From Butyrivibrio sp. INlla16 (lineage in GTDB: Bacteria > Bacillota > Clostridia > Lachnospirales > Lachnospiraceae), in the NCBI RefSeq assembly GCF_900104155.1, contig NZ_FMYB01000014.1, positions 1 through 64,000 of the forward strand: a DNA stretch of 64,000 bases. Reading direction: 5' to 3'. This document shows, in pieces, positions 28,578 to 36,986 of the stretch; positions within the stretch are counted from its first letter, which is position 1; each line of letters begins with the position of its first letter. The notes beneath the pieces were generated by a model. The model ran no database searches and had not been told where the DNA came from. It saw only the letters and a program-made list of their open reading frames with translations. A program made the translations under genes and the position numbers.

Positions 28578-28606
28578 AAATTACCACTATAAATTATTAA
28601 TGTCAA
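28578..28606 (-). promoter_or_regulatory. Heat-shock operon promoter
   Basis: On the minus strand TTGACA (28606-28601) and TAATTT (28583-28578) are 17 bases apart, directly upstream of CIRCE. Confidence 0.8.
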
Positions 28607-28636
28607 TAAAAAACCCCAAGGATTTCTCCCTGGGGA
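28607..28636 (-). terminator. Terminator upstream of hrcA
   Basis: On the minus strand CCCCAGGGA pairs with TCCTTGGGG around GAAA, followed by TTTTTT. It closes the DUF6465 transcription unit. The T-run adjoins the hrcA -35 box. Confidence 0.85.
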
Positions 28637-28654
28637 CGAATAATCTACATATAT

Positions 28655-28720
28655 GTGATAAAGTCCCGGCCTGCAGCAAGCAAGCTTGCCAGGCCGGGAC
28701 CTTCCATCCTTGTTTATCAC
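28655..28720 (-). other. Long bipartite hairpin at the 3' end of the DUF6465 gene
   Basis: GTGATAAA (28655-28662) pairs with TTTATCAC (28713-28720), and inside it GTCCCGGCCT (28663-28672) pairs with AGGCCGGGAC (28691-28700). The outer arm includes the stop codon. Together with the terminator at 28607 it could form a stable 3' RNA. Confidence 0.6.
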
Positions 28721-29373
28721 ATCCCAAAATCAGCATGAACCTCGCCGTTAACAACGAAGTATACTCTTTCCTCTTCGGGCTTTACATAAAGCTCAAGAGT
28801 CTTGATCTCGGAAACTTTTCTTCCCATATCGTACTGCCATACATTCTTGGCATTCTCGATAAAGGTGTCATATGTAACGCTCTTATCAGAATACTGAAGA
28901 ACGATATTTGTCTTTGTTGCAGGAGCCTTTGCAGCTGTTGTCTTCTTAGCTGCTGTAGCTTTCTTTGCTGCAGGCTTCTTAGCTGCGGGCTTAGCTGCTG
29001 CCTTAGTCTCAGTCTTCTTGGCTGCTGCCTTGGTTGTAGTAGCCTTCTTAGCAGGTGCTGCCTTCTTTGCTGCAGGCTTCTTAGCTGCGGGCTTCTTCTC
29101 TTCCTTCTTCTCAGCTGCCTTAGTCTCAGTCTTCTTAGCTGCTGCCTTGGTTGCTGTAGCCTTCTTTGCAGGTGTTGCCTTCTTTGCTGCAGACTTCTTA
29201 GCTGTTGCCTTCTTTGCTGCGGGCTTCTTAGCTGCTGTAGCCTTCTTCTCCTCGGCCTTAGGTGCTTCTGCCTCAGCGGGCTTTACTTCATCCTTCTTTT
29301 CTGCAGCAATTACCGGTTTCTTGATAGTCGCAATCGGCTTTAAAGCTGCTTCTCTCAACTTGTCTTCAGCCAT
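28717..29373 (-). CDS. DUF6465 family protein with a histone-H1-like Lys/Ala-rich region
   Basis: This 218-residue protein has two parts. Residues about 35-155 are low-complexity repeats of AAKKPAAKKATAKK type, resembling bacterial histone H1-like and nucleoid proteins. The last 65 residues (NIVLQYSDKSVTYDTFIENAKN and later YVKPEEERVYFVVNGEVHADF) match the DUF6465 domain found in Lachnospiraceae. A GAGGGAG site and its own promoter stand upstream. The function is unknown. DNA or RNA binding by the basic region is an inference from composition. Confidence 0.8.
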   Translation of the reverse strand: MAEDKLREAALKPIATIKKPVIAAEKKDEVKPAEAEAPKAEEKKATAAKKPAAKKATAKKSAAKKATPAKKATATKAAAKKTETKAAEKKEEKKPAAKKPAAKKAAPAKKATTTKAAAKKTETKAAAKPAAKKPAAKKATAAKKTTAAKAPATKTNIVLQYSDKSVTYDTFIENAKNVWQYDMGRKVSEIKTLELYVKPEEERVYFVVNGEVHADFGM

Positions 29374-29438
29374 ATCTCCCTCTCTTTCCGTAAGGAACGC
29401 ATGTTATGCATTTTTGCAAATTTATCATTACGTTTTTG

Positions 29439-29467
29439 AGTTTAGTACATATTCTAAAAAAAGTCAA
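29439..29467 (-). promoter_or_regulatory. Promoter of the DUF6465 gene
   Basis: On the minus strand TTGACT (29467-29462) and TAAACT (29444-29439) are 17 bases apart. The -35 box overlaps the end of the upstream aminotransferase gene. Confidence 0.65.
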
Positions 29468-30660
29468 CATTTATGCGCTTTTAGACCAGATTCTATTCTT
29501 GAAAGCGCCTTTTTAAGCACTTCCATGGAGGACGCAAACGAAATTCTCACGAATCCTGGGGCAAAATAAGCACTTCCGGGCATCATTGCAACACCATATT
29601 TTTCCAATAAATATTCGCATAAACGTGTATCTTCATCTATAATTCCGTAACCCTCATATTCTTTTCCGAGAAAAGCACGGATATCGAAGAACGCATAGAA
29701 GGCTCCCTGGATCTCATGGCAGATGACACCGGGTATCTCGCGCAGTTTTTCCTGAACAAAGTCTCTGCGCTTCTCAAACTCTGATCTCATGAGCTCTACA
29801 GACTCCTGGGGCCCGCAAAGCGCCTCAACCGCCGCATACTGAGAAATGCTGGGTGGTGTGGTCGTTGTCTGGCTCTGCACCTTCACCGCTGCGCCAATGA
29901 CATCAGCTCTGCCGCAGACGTATCCAAGTCTCCATCCTGTCATGGAATAGGTCTTGGAAAAACCGTTAACCACGATAGTCCTGTCCTTCATCCCCTCAAA
30001 CGCAGAAATGCTTTCGTGGCGATTCTCACCGTATATTATTTTTTCATAGATTTCATCGGAAATAACAAAGATATCCCTGCTGATCGCAAGGTCAGAGAGC
30101 CCCTTCAGCTCACCCTCGCCGTAAACCTTGCCGGTGGGATTGTCCGGGGTACATATTATAACAGCCTTGGTGTGCTCGGTTATCGCACTCTCAATGGCTT
30201 CAAGATCAAGAGAAAAATCGTCCTTCCTCTTCACAAGAACGGGATTTGCGCCCGCAAGAGCTACCATATCGGGATAGCTGACATAGCACGGAATGGGGAT
30301 TATGACCTCATCACCCTCGCCCGCAACAGCGCACAGCGCACCAAACAGCGCCTGCTTCGCACCGACGGTCACCGCCACCTCATTCATCTCATAGGTGACG
30401 CCGTTGTCCTTTTTCATCTTCTCAATTATCGCCTCCCGAAGCGGTGCGATACCATTTCCGGTGGTGTATTTGGTGAAATTCTCATTGATTGCCCGTATTC
30501 CCGCTTCTTTGATATTGTCCGGCGTGGGGAAATCGGGCTCGCCCACATTGAGAGAAACTATGTCCTCTCCCTTCTGCCTAAGCTCCTCCACCTTTCCGAA
30601 GAGAGCCGTAGTCGGGGACATTTTTACCGCCGCCATTCTCGTAGATAATGTTGTGCTCAT
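29464..30660 (-). CDS. Pyridoxal-phosphate aminotransferase, aspartate aminotransferase-like (class I)
   Basis: This enzyme of about 398 residues starts near STTLSTRMAAVKMSPTTALF and has the AspAT subclass Ib features: SLNVGEPDFPTPDNI, CTPDNPTGKVY, the cofactor-binding VISDEIYEKIIYG and the PLP lysine in VNGFSKTYSMTGWRLGY. The frame open to 30723 is rejected because it translates a REP-like repeat. It lies at the 3' end of the polysaccharide cluster and could be either housekeeping or part of it. Confidence 0.87.
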   Translation of the reverse strand: MSTTLSTRMAAVKMSPTTALFGKVEELRQKGEDIVSLNVGEPDFPTPDNIKEAGIRAINENFTKYTTGNGIAPLREAIIEKMKKDNGVTYEMNEVAVTVGAKQALFGALCAVAGEGDEVIIPIPCYVSYPDMVALAGANPVLVKRKDDFSLDLEAIESAITEHTKAVIICTPDNPTGKVYGEGELKGLSDLAISRDIFVISDEIYEKIIYGENRHESISAFEGMKDRTIVVNGFSKTYSMTGWRLGYVCGRADVIGAAVKVQSQTTTTPPSISQYAAVEALCGPQESVELMRSEFEKRRDFVQEKLREIPGVICHEIQGAFYAFFDIRAFLGKEYEGYGIIDEDTRLCEYLLEKYGVAMMPGSAYFAPGFVRISFASSMEVLKKALSRIESGLKAHKC

Positions 30661-30672
30661 ACTTTTTTCATA

Positions 30673-30721
30673 CTCCTCATCCGTCAGCTTCGCTGACACC
30701 TTCTCCATAAATGGAGAAGGC
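30673..30721 (-). repeat. Short REP-like repeat, copy 4
   Basis: CCTCATCC, the hairpin GTCAGC-ttc-GCTGAC and CCTTCTCCAT...ATGGAGAAGGC fill the gap between the GT17 and aminotransferase genes. The only Shine-Dalgarno-like sequence before the aminotransferase ATG is the repeat's GATGAGGAG, 12 bases away. Confidence 0.85.
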
Positions 30722-30732
30722 ATAACTACTTG

Positions 30733-31686
30733 TTACTTTATAAGCATCCTTCTAATTTTATGGTACGCCTTCCTGATGAACCTTCCCACCGTAATATCCA
30801 GCTTATGATACAGCCTTGAAAAAGCTGTAATGGGTGGCATTACCAGATAATCATACTCTCCTATATGCTTAAGAAGGTACTCCGGATAACTTCCGTCGAC
30901 CTCCGTACGCTCAAATCTCGCATCTCTTCCGAAGATGTCTCTGCCGAGCACCAGATTATCCATGGTCTCAGCCAGAATCTCGCGGTCGTTGTATTCCTGA
31001 TGCGCAGCCGCTTTTACCTTGACGCCTATCCTCTCGACGGGATTGGTCTCATGCCTTCCGCCCATGTAGCCGAAGTGCCAGCCGCCGTCAGCGACTCTCA
31101 CAGACCTTTTATCGCATGGCGACACCAGATCGCGTAGCCTTACGATTCCCTCGCGCGGAATATTATCTATGGAAGTAATTTTTGTTCCAAGCCATTTCCT
31201 GTCGCTCTCAGCTATCTCCGGGAACTCTCCGGTAATCGAGAGCAGCTTTCCCGACTTTTCTTCCATATTAAGGAATACATAAAAATTCCTCTGCGCAAGG
31301 TGGTAGACCTTCGTCTTATCAAAATTCTCTATGATTTTCGTAAGAACCTTGGGATTTGGAATCTCATCCACATCACCGAACAGGATTATGTCGTCGCTCG
31401 TCGCGCCGACTTTCTTCAGACCTTCAACCAGCCGGTTTTTCTGAAAATAATCCCTCTCGTGCGTCAACGCATCCACCGGCGAATCAGTGACCACCACATA
31501 CTCTATGCGGTCCAGATAATCCTTGAAAAGATCCCTGTTCTTTTCAAAACAAAGCTCCTTCTCTTCACCCGAGAAGGTCATTGTTGACTCTTCTATAATG
31601 AACTTATCCACATAGGGACTAAGGATTTCTAACCTCAGCCTCAGGATGTCCACTTCATTAAAAAATGGAATGCAATCATATACCAT
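30733..31686 (-). CDS. Glycosyltransferase family 17-like protein
   Basis: This 317-residue protein begins VYDCIPFFNEVDILRLRLEI and contains FIIEESTMTFSGEEK and IILFGDVDEIPNP, the DxD-type motif of GT17 (beta-1,4-N-acetylglucosaminyltransferase-like) enzymes. Bacterial members transfer sugars onto surface glycans. It is the last glycosyltransferase of the cluster and overlaps the end of the GT2 gene by 11 bases. Acceptor and donor are unknown. Confidence 0.8.
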   Translation of the reverse strand: MVYDCIPFFNEVDILRLRLEILSPYVDKFIIEESTMTFSGEEKELCFEKNRDLFKDYLDRIEYVVVTDSPVDALTHERDYFQKNRLVEGLKKVGATSDDIILFGDVDEIPNPKVLTKIIENFDKTKVYHLAQRNFYVFLNMEEKSGKLLSITGEFPEIAESDRKWLGTKITSIDNIPREGIVRLRDLVSPCDKRSVRVADGGWHFGYMGGRHETNPVERIGVKVKAAAHQEYNDREILAETMDNLVLGRDIFGRDARFERTEVDGSYPEYLLKHIGEYDYLVMPPITAFSRLYHKLDITVGRFIRKAYHKIRRMLIK

Positions 31687-32731
31687 TTTTTCTGATCCTC
31701 GCTTTAATTCGGGATTTCAGGCGCGTCTTCCTGCTAAGAAGCATCAGCCGCAAAACCGGCATACCCGCCACCTGATACCTGTAAACATACGCATCCTCCT
31801 CGGATGCCCAGGACGGAAGCTTGCCCTTCCCATACTCTTTATAAAAATCGGAACCCATCATCTCCTTCATCTTCCGCTTGATCTCGGAAAAAGGAAGGTC
31901 CGAATAGATAAGCTTTTTCATGCCTATCGTGCAGGTCAGGGTCTTGCGCTCGTTTATAACCTCAGTAAAACCACCCTTTGCCCACTTTTTCGCATAATCG
32001 TCCAAAACCTCGAAGGCCTTCTCCTGGTTCTTCATAAAGTTTTCATGATAACCGCCCGTAAGCCCCTCTTCGTTTATTCTGTAAAAATACAGTATCCTGT
32101 CGAGATATGCAATGCTTTTTGCTTTATCAATTATTTCAGCGGTCTGCAGAAGGTCCTCTCCGTAATTGAGCTTCCTGTTCACCGTCTCCTCGATGCGGCC
32201 CGCAAGCTCTTTTCCTATGCACTTGTTCCACATGGCATTTAGCATATCACCGGAGCACATTATTTCATAGAACTTCTTCTTGCCGTCGCCCGAATAAATC
32301 TTGCCCTCTTTAAAGGGAAAAGGAAACATCTTCGACTCCGGAGTGCTCATCTCGGCCGCGTTATACAGGATTATCTCCGGTCGCTTACCTTTTCTTTCAT
32401 ATTTAGAAGCCGCTTTCTGAAGCTCAGTGAATATCCCCGGAGCCACGGCGTCATCAGCATCCATGAAAACAAGATAATCTCCCGAAGCTCTCTTTATCCC
32501 CTCATGCCTCGCATCGTAGGCGGACGCGGGTCCCATATGCACCGTCTTTACAAATGGAAAACGGTTTGCAAGTTCGCCGCATATATAGCCACTTCTGTCT
32601 GTGGAGCCGTTTTCAATAAGAAGAACCTCGATACTGTTCTCCATCCCCTCAGCGGCCTTTACTATAGAAGACGTCGCTTCACTTATGTACTTTTCAGCAT
32701 TGTGAACAGGCACTATTACCGAAAACTTCAT
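31676..32731 (-). CDS. Glycosyltransferase family 2
   Basis: This protein of about 351 residues starts MKFSVIVPVHNAEKYISEAT, the GT2/GT-A opening. ENGSTDRSGYICGE and YLVFMDADDAV give the nucleotide-sugar and DXD metal motifs. A GTG eight codons upstream is possible, but the ATG at 32731 begins at the conserved family start, though its GGGAG site is eleven bases away. It belongs to the asnB-led glycan cluster. Confidence 0.87.
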   Translation of the reverse strand: MKFSVIVPVHNAEKYISEATSSIVKAAEGMENSIEVLLIENGSTDRSGYICGELANRFPFVKTVHMGPASAYDARHEGIKRASGDYLVFMDADDAVAPGIFTELQKAASKYERKGKRPEIILYNAAEMSTPESKMFPFPFKEGKIYSGDGKKKFYEIMCSGDMLNAMWNKCIGKELAGRIEETVNRKLNYGEDLLQTAEIIDKAKSIAYLDRILYFYRINEEGLTGGYHENFMKNQEKAFEVLDDYAKKWAKGGFTEVINERKTLTCTIGMKKLIYSDLPFSEIKRKMKEMMGSDFYKEYGKGKLPSWASEEDAYVYRYQVAGMPVLRLMLLSRKTRLKSRIKARIRKNGI

Positions 32732-33495
32732 GTTATATTGTGCTCCCTCTTCCACTTTTCACTTCTTCTCCAGAACAGCAAGGGCCTTACGGCCATCTTG
32801 AATCTCTTTGCAGGGCTGTAGAAATGCGGATATCCCTCATTTTCTCCCCACCATTTATGAAAAACGAAGGGCTCTACTCCCTTGTTCTCCGGAAGCGGAT
32901 GCTCCCTTCCAAACTTAACTGCGGTCTCCAGATCAGCCCACTTAAGGCCATCCTTCTCCATCTCATTTTTGCAGTGACAACAAAGGAAAATATCCTCGTT
33001 GTAAAAACCGTCATATACCTTAACCCAGGGAAGGTCGTGCTCCTTAGGATAATCAAGAAGTCTCTTGGACCTGATGGATACGCTGTTTCCGACTCTGCAG
33101 ATGTTGCCCTCGCTGTCCCTGTAGGCATAGTCATTCTTCGGAAGCGGCCAGGGAGAGCCTATATAATCGTAGTTAAGAAAGCTCTCGTCCCAGTTTTCCG
33201 GATGTATCACAAAGCCGTCCGCGTGCACGATAAGAACAAAGTCCGTCTTAATGTGATCGCGAAGCTCATATACCATTTTGTAATTGAATTTGTCGATGTC
33301 ATCGAGTTTTGATGTGTAGCTGAAGCGTATGTCCTTTGGAAGATAAAACGGCTTTTTATCCGTAATCAGGACCGCGTCACCGAATTCGATATCGCGCATG
33401 CTGTACTTCATCGCCTGCACGGTCTCATATACATCTACACTTGTCATCGCTGCAATCGTGACTCTCGGAAGCTGCAGCTTCTTTGTATTATTCAT
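32728..33495 (-). CDS. DUF5672 family protein (glycosyltransferase-like)
   Basis: This 255-residue protein shows LPRVTIAAMTSVDVYETVQA near the start, then HADGFVIHPENWDESFLNYDYIGSPWPL, the hallmark of DUF5672. Such proteins occur in surface-polysaccharide clusters and appear to have a GT-A-like fold. I chose the ATG at 33495, with AGAGG five bases upstream, over a start at 33555. It overlaps the GT2 start by four bases. The enzymatic activity is inferred from context. Confidence 0.82.
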   Translation of the reverse strand: MNNTKKLQLPRVTIAAMTSVDVYETVQAMKYSMRDIEFGDAVLITDKKPFYLPKDIRFSYTSKLDDIDKFNYKMVYELRDHIKTDFVLIVHADGFVIHPENWDESFLNYDYIGSPWPLPKNDYAYRDSEGNICRVGNSVSIRSKRLLDYPKEHDLPWVKVYDGFYNEDIFLCCHCKNEMEKDGLKWADLETAVKFGREHPLPENKGVEPFVFHKWWGENEGYPHFYSPAKRFKMAVRPLLFWRRSEKWKREHNIT

Positions 33496-33506
33496 ATATC
33501 CTCTAT

Positions 33507-34547
33507 TTATCCGAAGGTTTTTATTATTCCGGTTCTCCTTAAGAAGGAGCGCCACATTTTCTTAAAGAAGAACACTCCATACAAAAGTCTTCTCCTTATA
33601 TTCTGGAAAAATTCCCTTACTGCTCCCGGCCTTACATTTCTTCTTGCATAAAGTGCTGAGTGCTTCTTGTATTCCGCCAGTTCAGCTCTGCATTCATCGG
33701 CGCTAAAGAGCCTTCCCTTTTTATCCTGATAGGTAAGAAAGCTGTAAATATTCTGCTCCGATGACCAGAAACCGTCAGAAATATTGTGCCTTGCCCAGTA
33801 CTTCGGCGCAATCGCGTATTTTAATTCTGTGCTCGACATTACGGGCATCATCGCAAAGGATGAATTCGAAAGAATGAGGTATCTCGCATTTTTTATGGTG
33901 ACGTAGTCCTTACCCATGTCGAAGTGGTGACACTCGTACTCGGGAAGCACCTTCCTTGCGGCCTCCTCATCCTCGGTTATTATCATGAACCTCATATTCG
34001 GGTTCACCTTTTTCATGTTCTCGATGGCATTTAGCCAGTACTTTCTATCAAGGAAAAGCTCCTGACAGCTCGTATACTCGCCGCCTCTCATATTGATGAT
34101 GCAGAGGTCGTCCGCGGTGTATTCGTAGGACTCTGCCTCCTCCTTCACATGGAGCCAGTCCTTAATCTTATCGCGGTACTTCTCAAAATAGGACTGATCC
34201 TGGAGATTCCCATATATAAGAGTATTGTCTTCAATTTCAAAAAGTCTCGGGTCAGCCCCCGAAATATAGCAGCCATTGGTCATGTCATGAACCGAATTGC
34301 CCATGAAAAGTCTGTCATCCTGCTCATGGAAAATCGTGAATTTATCCATGTCTTCACGCGGGATCTCAGTTCCGAGATCTATGTCCATGAAGTACATGCC
34401 CTTATTGGAATGGAAAACGTTGCCGACCTGCCCCGGGTTCACAAACCCGAAGGGGACGCCCCGCTCCTCGGCCATGCATCTTGTGACCACGTAGAAAAAC
34501 AGCTGATTTCCAAGGCCGTAGCCCTTAATAAATTCTGCACCTATCAT
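33507..34547 (-). CDS. Glycosyltransferase family 11-like (alpha-1,2-fucosyltransferase-like)
   Basis: This 346-residue protein starts with GYGLGNQLFFYVVTRCMAEE, the GT11 first motif. YLILSNSSFAMMPVMSS matches the C-terminal nucleotide-sugar motif (usually SNSSFSWW). The central HVRRGDY motif reads INMRGGEY, a variant, so donor specificity could differ from GDP-fucose. The start overlaps the asnB stop by four bases, so the two are coupled. It acts in the cytoplasm on a glycan precursor. Confidence 0.8.
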   Translation of the reverse strand: MIGAEFIKGYGLGNQLFFYVVTRCMAEERGVPFGFVNPGQVGNVFHSNKGMYFMDIDLGTEIPREDMDKFTIFHEQDDRLFMGNSVHDMTNGCYISGADPRLFEIEDNTLIYGNLQDQSYFEKYRDKIKDWLHVKEEAESYEYTADDLCIINMRGGEYTSCQELFLDRKYWLNAIENMKKVNPNMRFMIITEDEEAARKVLPEYECHHFDMGKDYVTIKNARYLILSNSSFAMMPVMSSTELKYAIAPKYWARHNISDGFWSSEQNIYSFLTYQDKKGRLFSADECRAELAEYKKHSALYARRNVRPGAVREFFQNIRRRLLYGVFFFKKMWRSFLRRTGIIKTFG

Positions 34548-36427
34548 AAAAACTCTTCCTCATACCACTGCTGGAACATCAGGATGTACCAGATTTGGAT
34601 CCTGTAGATGCCCCTCTCGGTAAAGTCTGTCCATATCTTCTCGACAACCTCCGGGTCAAGAATACCCTGCTGTCTGATTTTTTCCTTATTAAGAAGGCCC
34701 TCGGCCCAGTCGCGGAGGTCGCTGTCAAGAAGCCACTTCTCAATCGGAATCGAAAAGCCCTTCTTCGGCCGCTCCATCATTTCCTTCGGAACGTAGCGGT
34801 AGAGCACGTCACGAAGAACCTTCTTACCCACCTTGTCGTCGCGAAGGTACTGAATCGGAAGGCTCCAGGCGAACTCAATCACATCCCTGTCAAGCATCGG
34901 CACACGCGTTTCAAGCGATACCGCCATCGCTGTTCTGTCCACCTTCACAAGGATATCGTCGGGGTGGTAGACCAGCATATCCATAAGCATGCACTGGTGA
35001 TTTACTTCCTCGAGGAATCCGTTTGGAAGCTCCGTGTATTTATAGGGAATGGTTCCTCTCTTAAGCGCAATCCTCTTTGTAAGCGGATCCGTCTCATGCT
35101 CCATTCTATGTATGTCAACGGGTCCCTCGGCGCCAAGAAGCGTTCCCTTTATTCTGTAAATATCTTTATTTTTCAGGGGTGAATTCAAAACCACAGAGCT
35201 TGCCACTTTCCTTACGGGATAGGGCACGCCGTGCATCTTCCCCCAGATTCTGCTGATGGATTCATAGGAGGTATAGCCGCAGAACAGCTCATCTCCGCCG
35301 TCTCCGGAAAGGGATACGGTCACGTGATCCCTCGTCATCTTGCTCACAAGATATGTGGGAATCTGTGATGAATCCGCAAAAGGCTCGGCAAACATATGCG
35401 CAAGTCCTGGAATAACGGCCTTGGCATCTTTTTCCGTAATATAGAGCTCAGTGTGCTCGGTGCCGAGGTGCTTTGCAATCTCAGCTGCGTAAACCGCCTC
35501 GTTGTAGGCCTTATCCTCCATGCCGATGGTGAAGGTCTTAACCTTCCCGGGCTCAAGGGACTGCATAAGTGCCACCGTCGTGCTGGAGTCGATTCCCGCT
35601 GATAAAAAGGCTCCGACAGGAACATCCGCAACCATCTGGCCTTTTATTGATTCCTTCAGAAGTCTTTCAAGCTCGTTCGCCGCTTCCTCGCTGCTGCCGG
35701 TAAACGGATTTTCCTGACCTCTCTTGGCGGTCTCCTTCATAGACCAGTAGGTAGTGGTCTGTGTACCGAGGTCCTTTATGCTGACTGTCATGAAAGTTCC
35801 GGCCTCGAGCTTGTTTATTCCTTTATAAATAGTGTAAGGTGCAGGGATATAGCCCTCCACAAAATAGATATCAAGAACGTCAGTGTTTATGGCATTGTCG
35901 AAGCCATCCACAACCCTGAGGCACCCCAGATCGGAAGCAAAAGCGAAGGCTCCCGCAACTTTTCCATAATATAAAGGCTTCTCTCCGACTCTGTCTCTGG
36001 CAAGAGTAACTGTCTCATTTCTCTTATCATAAACCGCGATGCCGAACATGCCCTTGCACATTGAAAGGGCTTCCTTCATTCCGTAGTGCTCGATCGCCTC
36101 AAGAAGAACCTCTGTGTCCGAGCTTCCCCTGAAATCTCCCGCCGCTGCAAAACCGTCATCCAGGAGCTTTTTCTTTACATCTTTGTTGTTATATATCTCG
36201 CCGTTGTAGACCATCACAAGGTTCCCGGAATGGCTGACCATAGGCTGGGCACCGTTCTTGGAAAGGTCCACAATAGAAAGGCGCCTGTGTCCAAGCGCCA
36301 CTTCACTATTTTCACTTACATAAATCCCATCATCATCAGGTCCTCTGTGAATCATGCGGTCATTCATCTTCTGAATATTCGCGCGCGCATCACCTGAGAA
36401 CTTCAAAAGTCCTGATATTCCACACAT
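34544..36427 (-). CDS. asnB: Asparagine synthase (glutamine-hydrolysing), AsnB type
   Basis: This 627-residue amidotransferase begins with the catalytic Cys2 in MCGISGLLKFSG. The glutaminase part includes HRGPDDDG and YNGEIYN. The synthetase part has the PP-loop GAFLSAGIDSS (a variant of SGGIDS) and SLSGDGGDELFCGY. In glycan clusters such enzymes often amidate a sugar acid or peptide rather than serve asparagine supply. It is the first gene of the minus-strand operon that continues with four glycosyltransferase-like genes. No polymerase or flippase accompanies it here. Confidence 0.9.
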   Translation of the reverse strand: MCGISGLLKFSGDARANIQKMNDRMIHRGPDDDGIYVSENSEVALGHRRLSIVDLSKNGAQPMVSHSGNLVMVYNGEIYNNKDVKKKLLDDGFAAAGDFRGSSDTEVLLEAIEHYGMKEALSMCKGMFGIAVYDKRNETVTLARDRVGEKPLYYGKVAGAFAFASDLGCLRVVDGFDNAINTDVLDIYFVEGYIPAPYTIYKGINKLEAGTFMTVSIKDLGTQTTTYWSMKETAKRGQENPFTGSSEEAANELERLLKESIKGQMVADVPVGAFLSAGIDSSTTVALMQSLEPGKVKTFTIGMEDKAYNEAVYAAEIAKHLGTEHTELYITEKDAKAVIPGLAHMFAEPFADSSQIPTYLVSKMTRDHVTVSLSGDGGDELFCGYTSYESISRIWGKMHGVPYPVRKVASSVVLNSPLKNKDIYRIKGTLLGAEGPVDIHRMEHETDPLTKRIALKRGTIPYKYTELPNGFLEEVNHQCMLMDMLVYHPDDILVKVDRTAMAVSLETRVPMLDRDVIEFAWSLPIQYLRDDKVGKKVLRDVLYRYVPKEMMERPKKGFSIPIEKWLLDSDLRDWAEGLLNKEKIRQQGILDPEVVEKIWTDFTERGIYRIQIWYILMFQQWYEEEFL

Positions 36428-36529
36428 ACGTAGATGTCCTCATTCCTAGTGCTAACTTTTCCCTAATAGTACCATATATTCGGGGATAATGAAATTTTTA
36501 AAAAGTAACTAGTGTATATGGCATCTTTG

Positions 36530-36775
36530 GGAAAAGTAAATAGAATGCCAATTTTTTCGTTTTGGTATACATTTTAGGTGGTTTTCAGGGGTGTTTTCAT
36601 GTGGAAAGTAAATAGCGTGGCATTTTTCCGATTTTGGTATACCTGTTTTGTGAAATCATGGGTACCAAATTGCTGAAAATGGCTTCTGATTTACAAATGC
36701 TTGCCGAAAGCCTCTGAAAAGTGCCAAAAATGTATACCAAAGTGACCAAAATGCCTTTTTATTTACTTTTTCCGA
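36530..36775. repeat. Dispersed four-module repeat, copy B
   Basis: The forward modules begin at GTAAATA 36536 and 36607 and end in TTTTGGTATAC. The inverted modules are GGTACCAAATTG...ATTTACAAAT and GTATACCAAAG...ATTTAC, ending at about 36766. Module order and the odd module carrying ATTTGTAAAT with GGTACCC are the same as in copies A and C. It lies between asnB and the divergent islet. Base range 36428-36529 shows nothing else. Confidence 0.8.
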
Positions 36776-36803
36776 AAGCAACGCCTCTGTTGAATTCGTA
36801 AAA

Positions 36804-36873
36804 ATAACATGTAGCGGCACATTAGACATTTTTATTCAAAATTATTATTTACATTCTCCAATATACATGTTAT
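36804..36873. promoter_or_regulatory. Spaced inverted repeat in the islet promoter region
   Basis: ATAACATGTA (36804-36813) and TACATGTTAT (36864-36873) are exact inverted copies 50 bases apart. AT-rich promoter-like sequence lies between them. It could be an operator pair for the following gene. Confidence 0.45.
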
Positions 36874-36986
36874 CATTCACATTACTTCAAGGATATTCAT
36901 CCAAGTATTCCATTTATTTTTTGACACCATATTTAAAAATTTCTTCTGAGGGGCATTATCTATTTACATTTTTAGGAAGGATTTTT

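Noticed and set aside
28600-29569. Plus-strand frames rich in Leu/Cys/Ala opposite the DUF6465 gene
   Set aside because: They are antisense shadows of the Lys/Ala low-complexity coding region.
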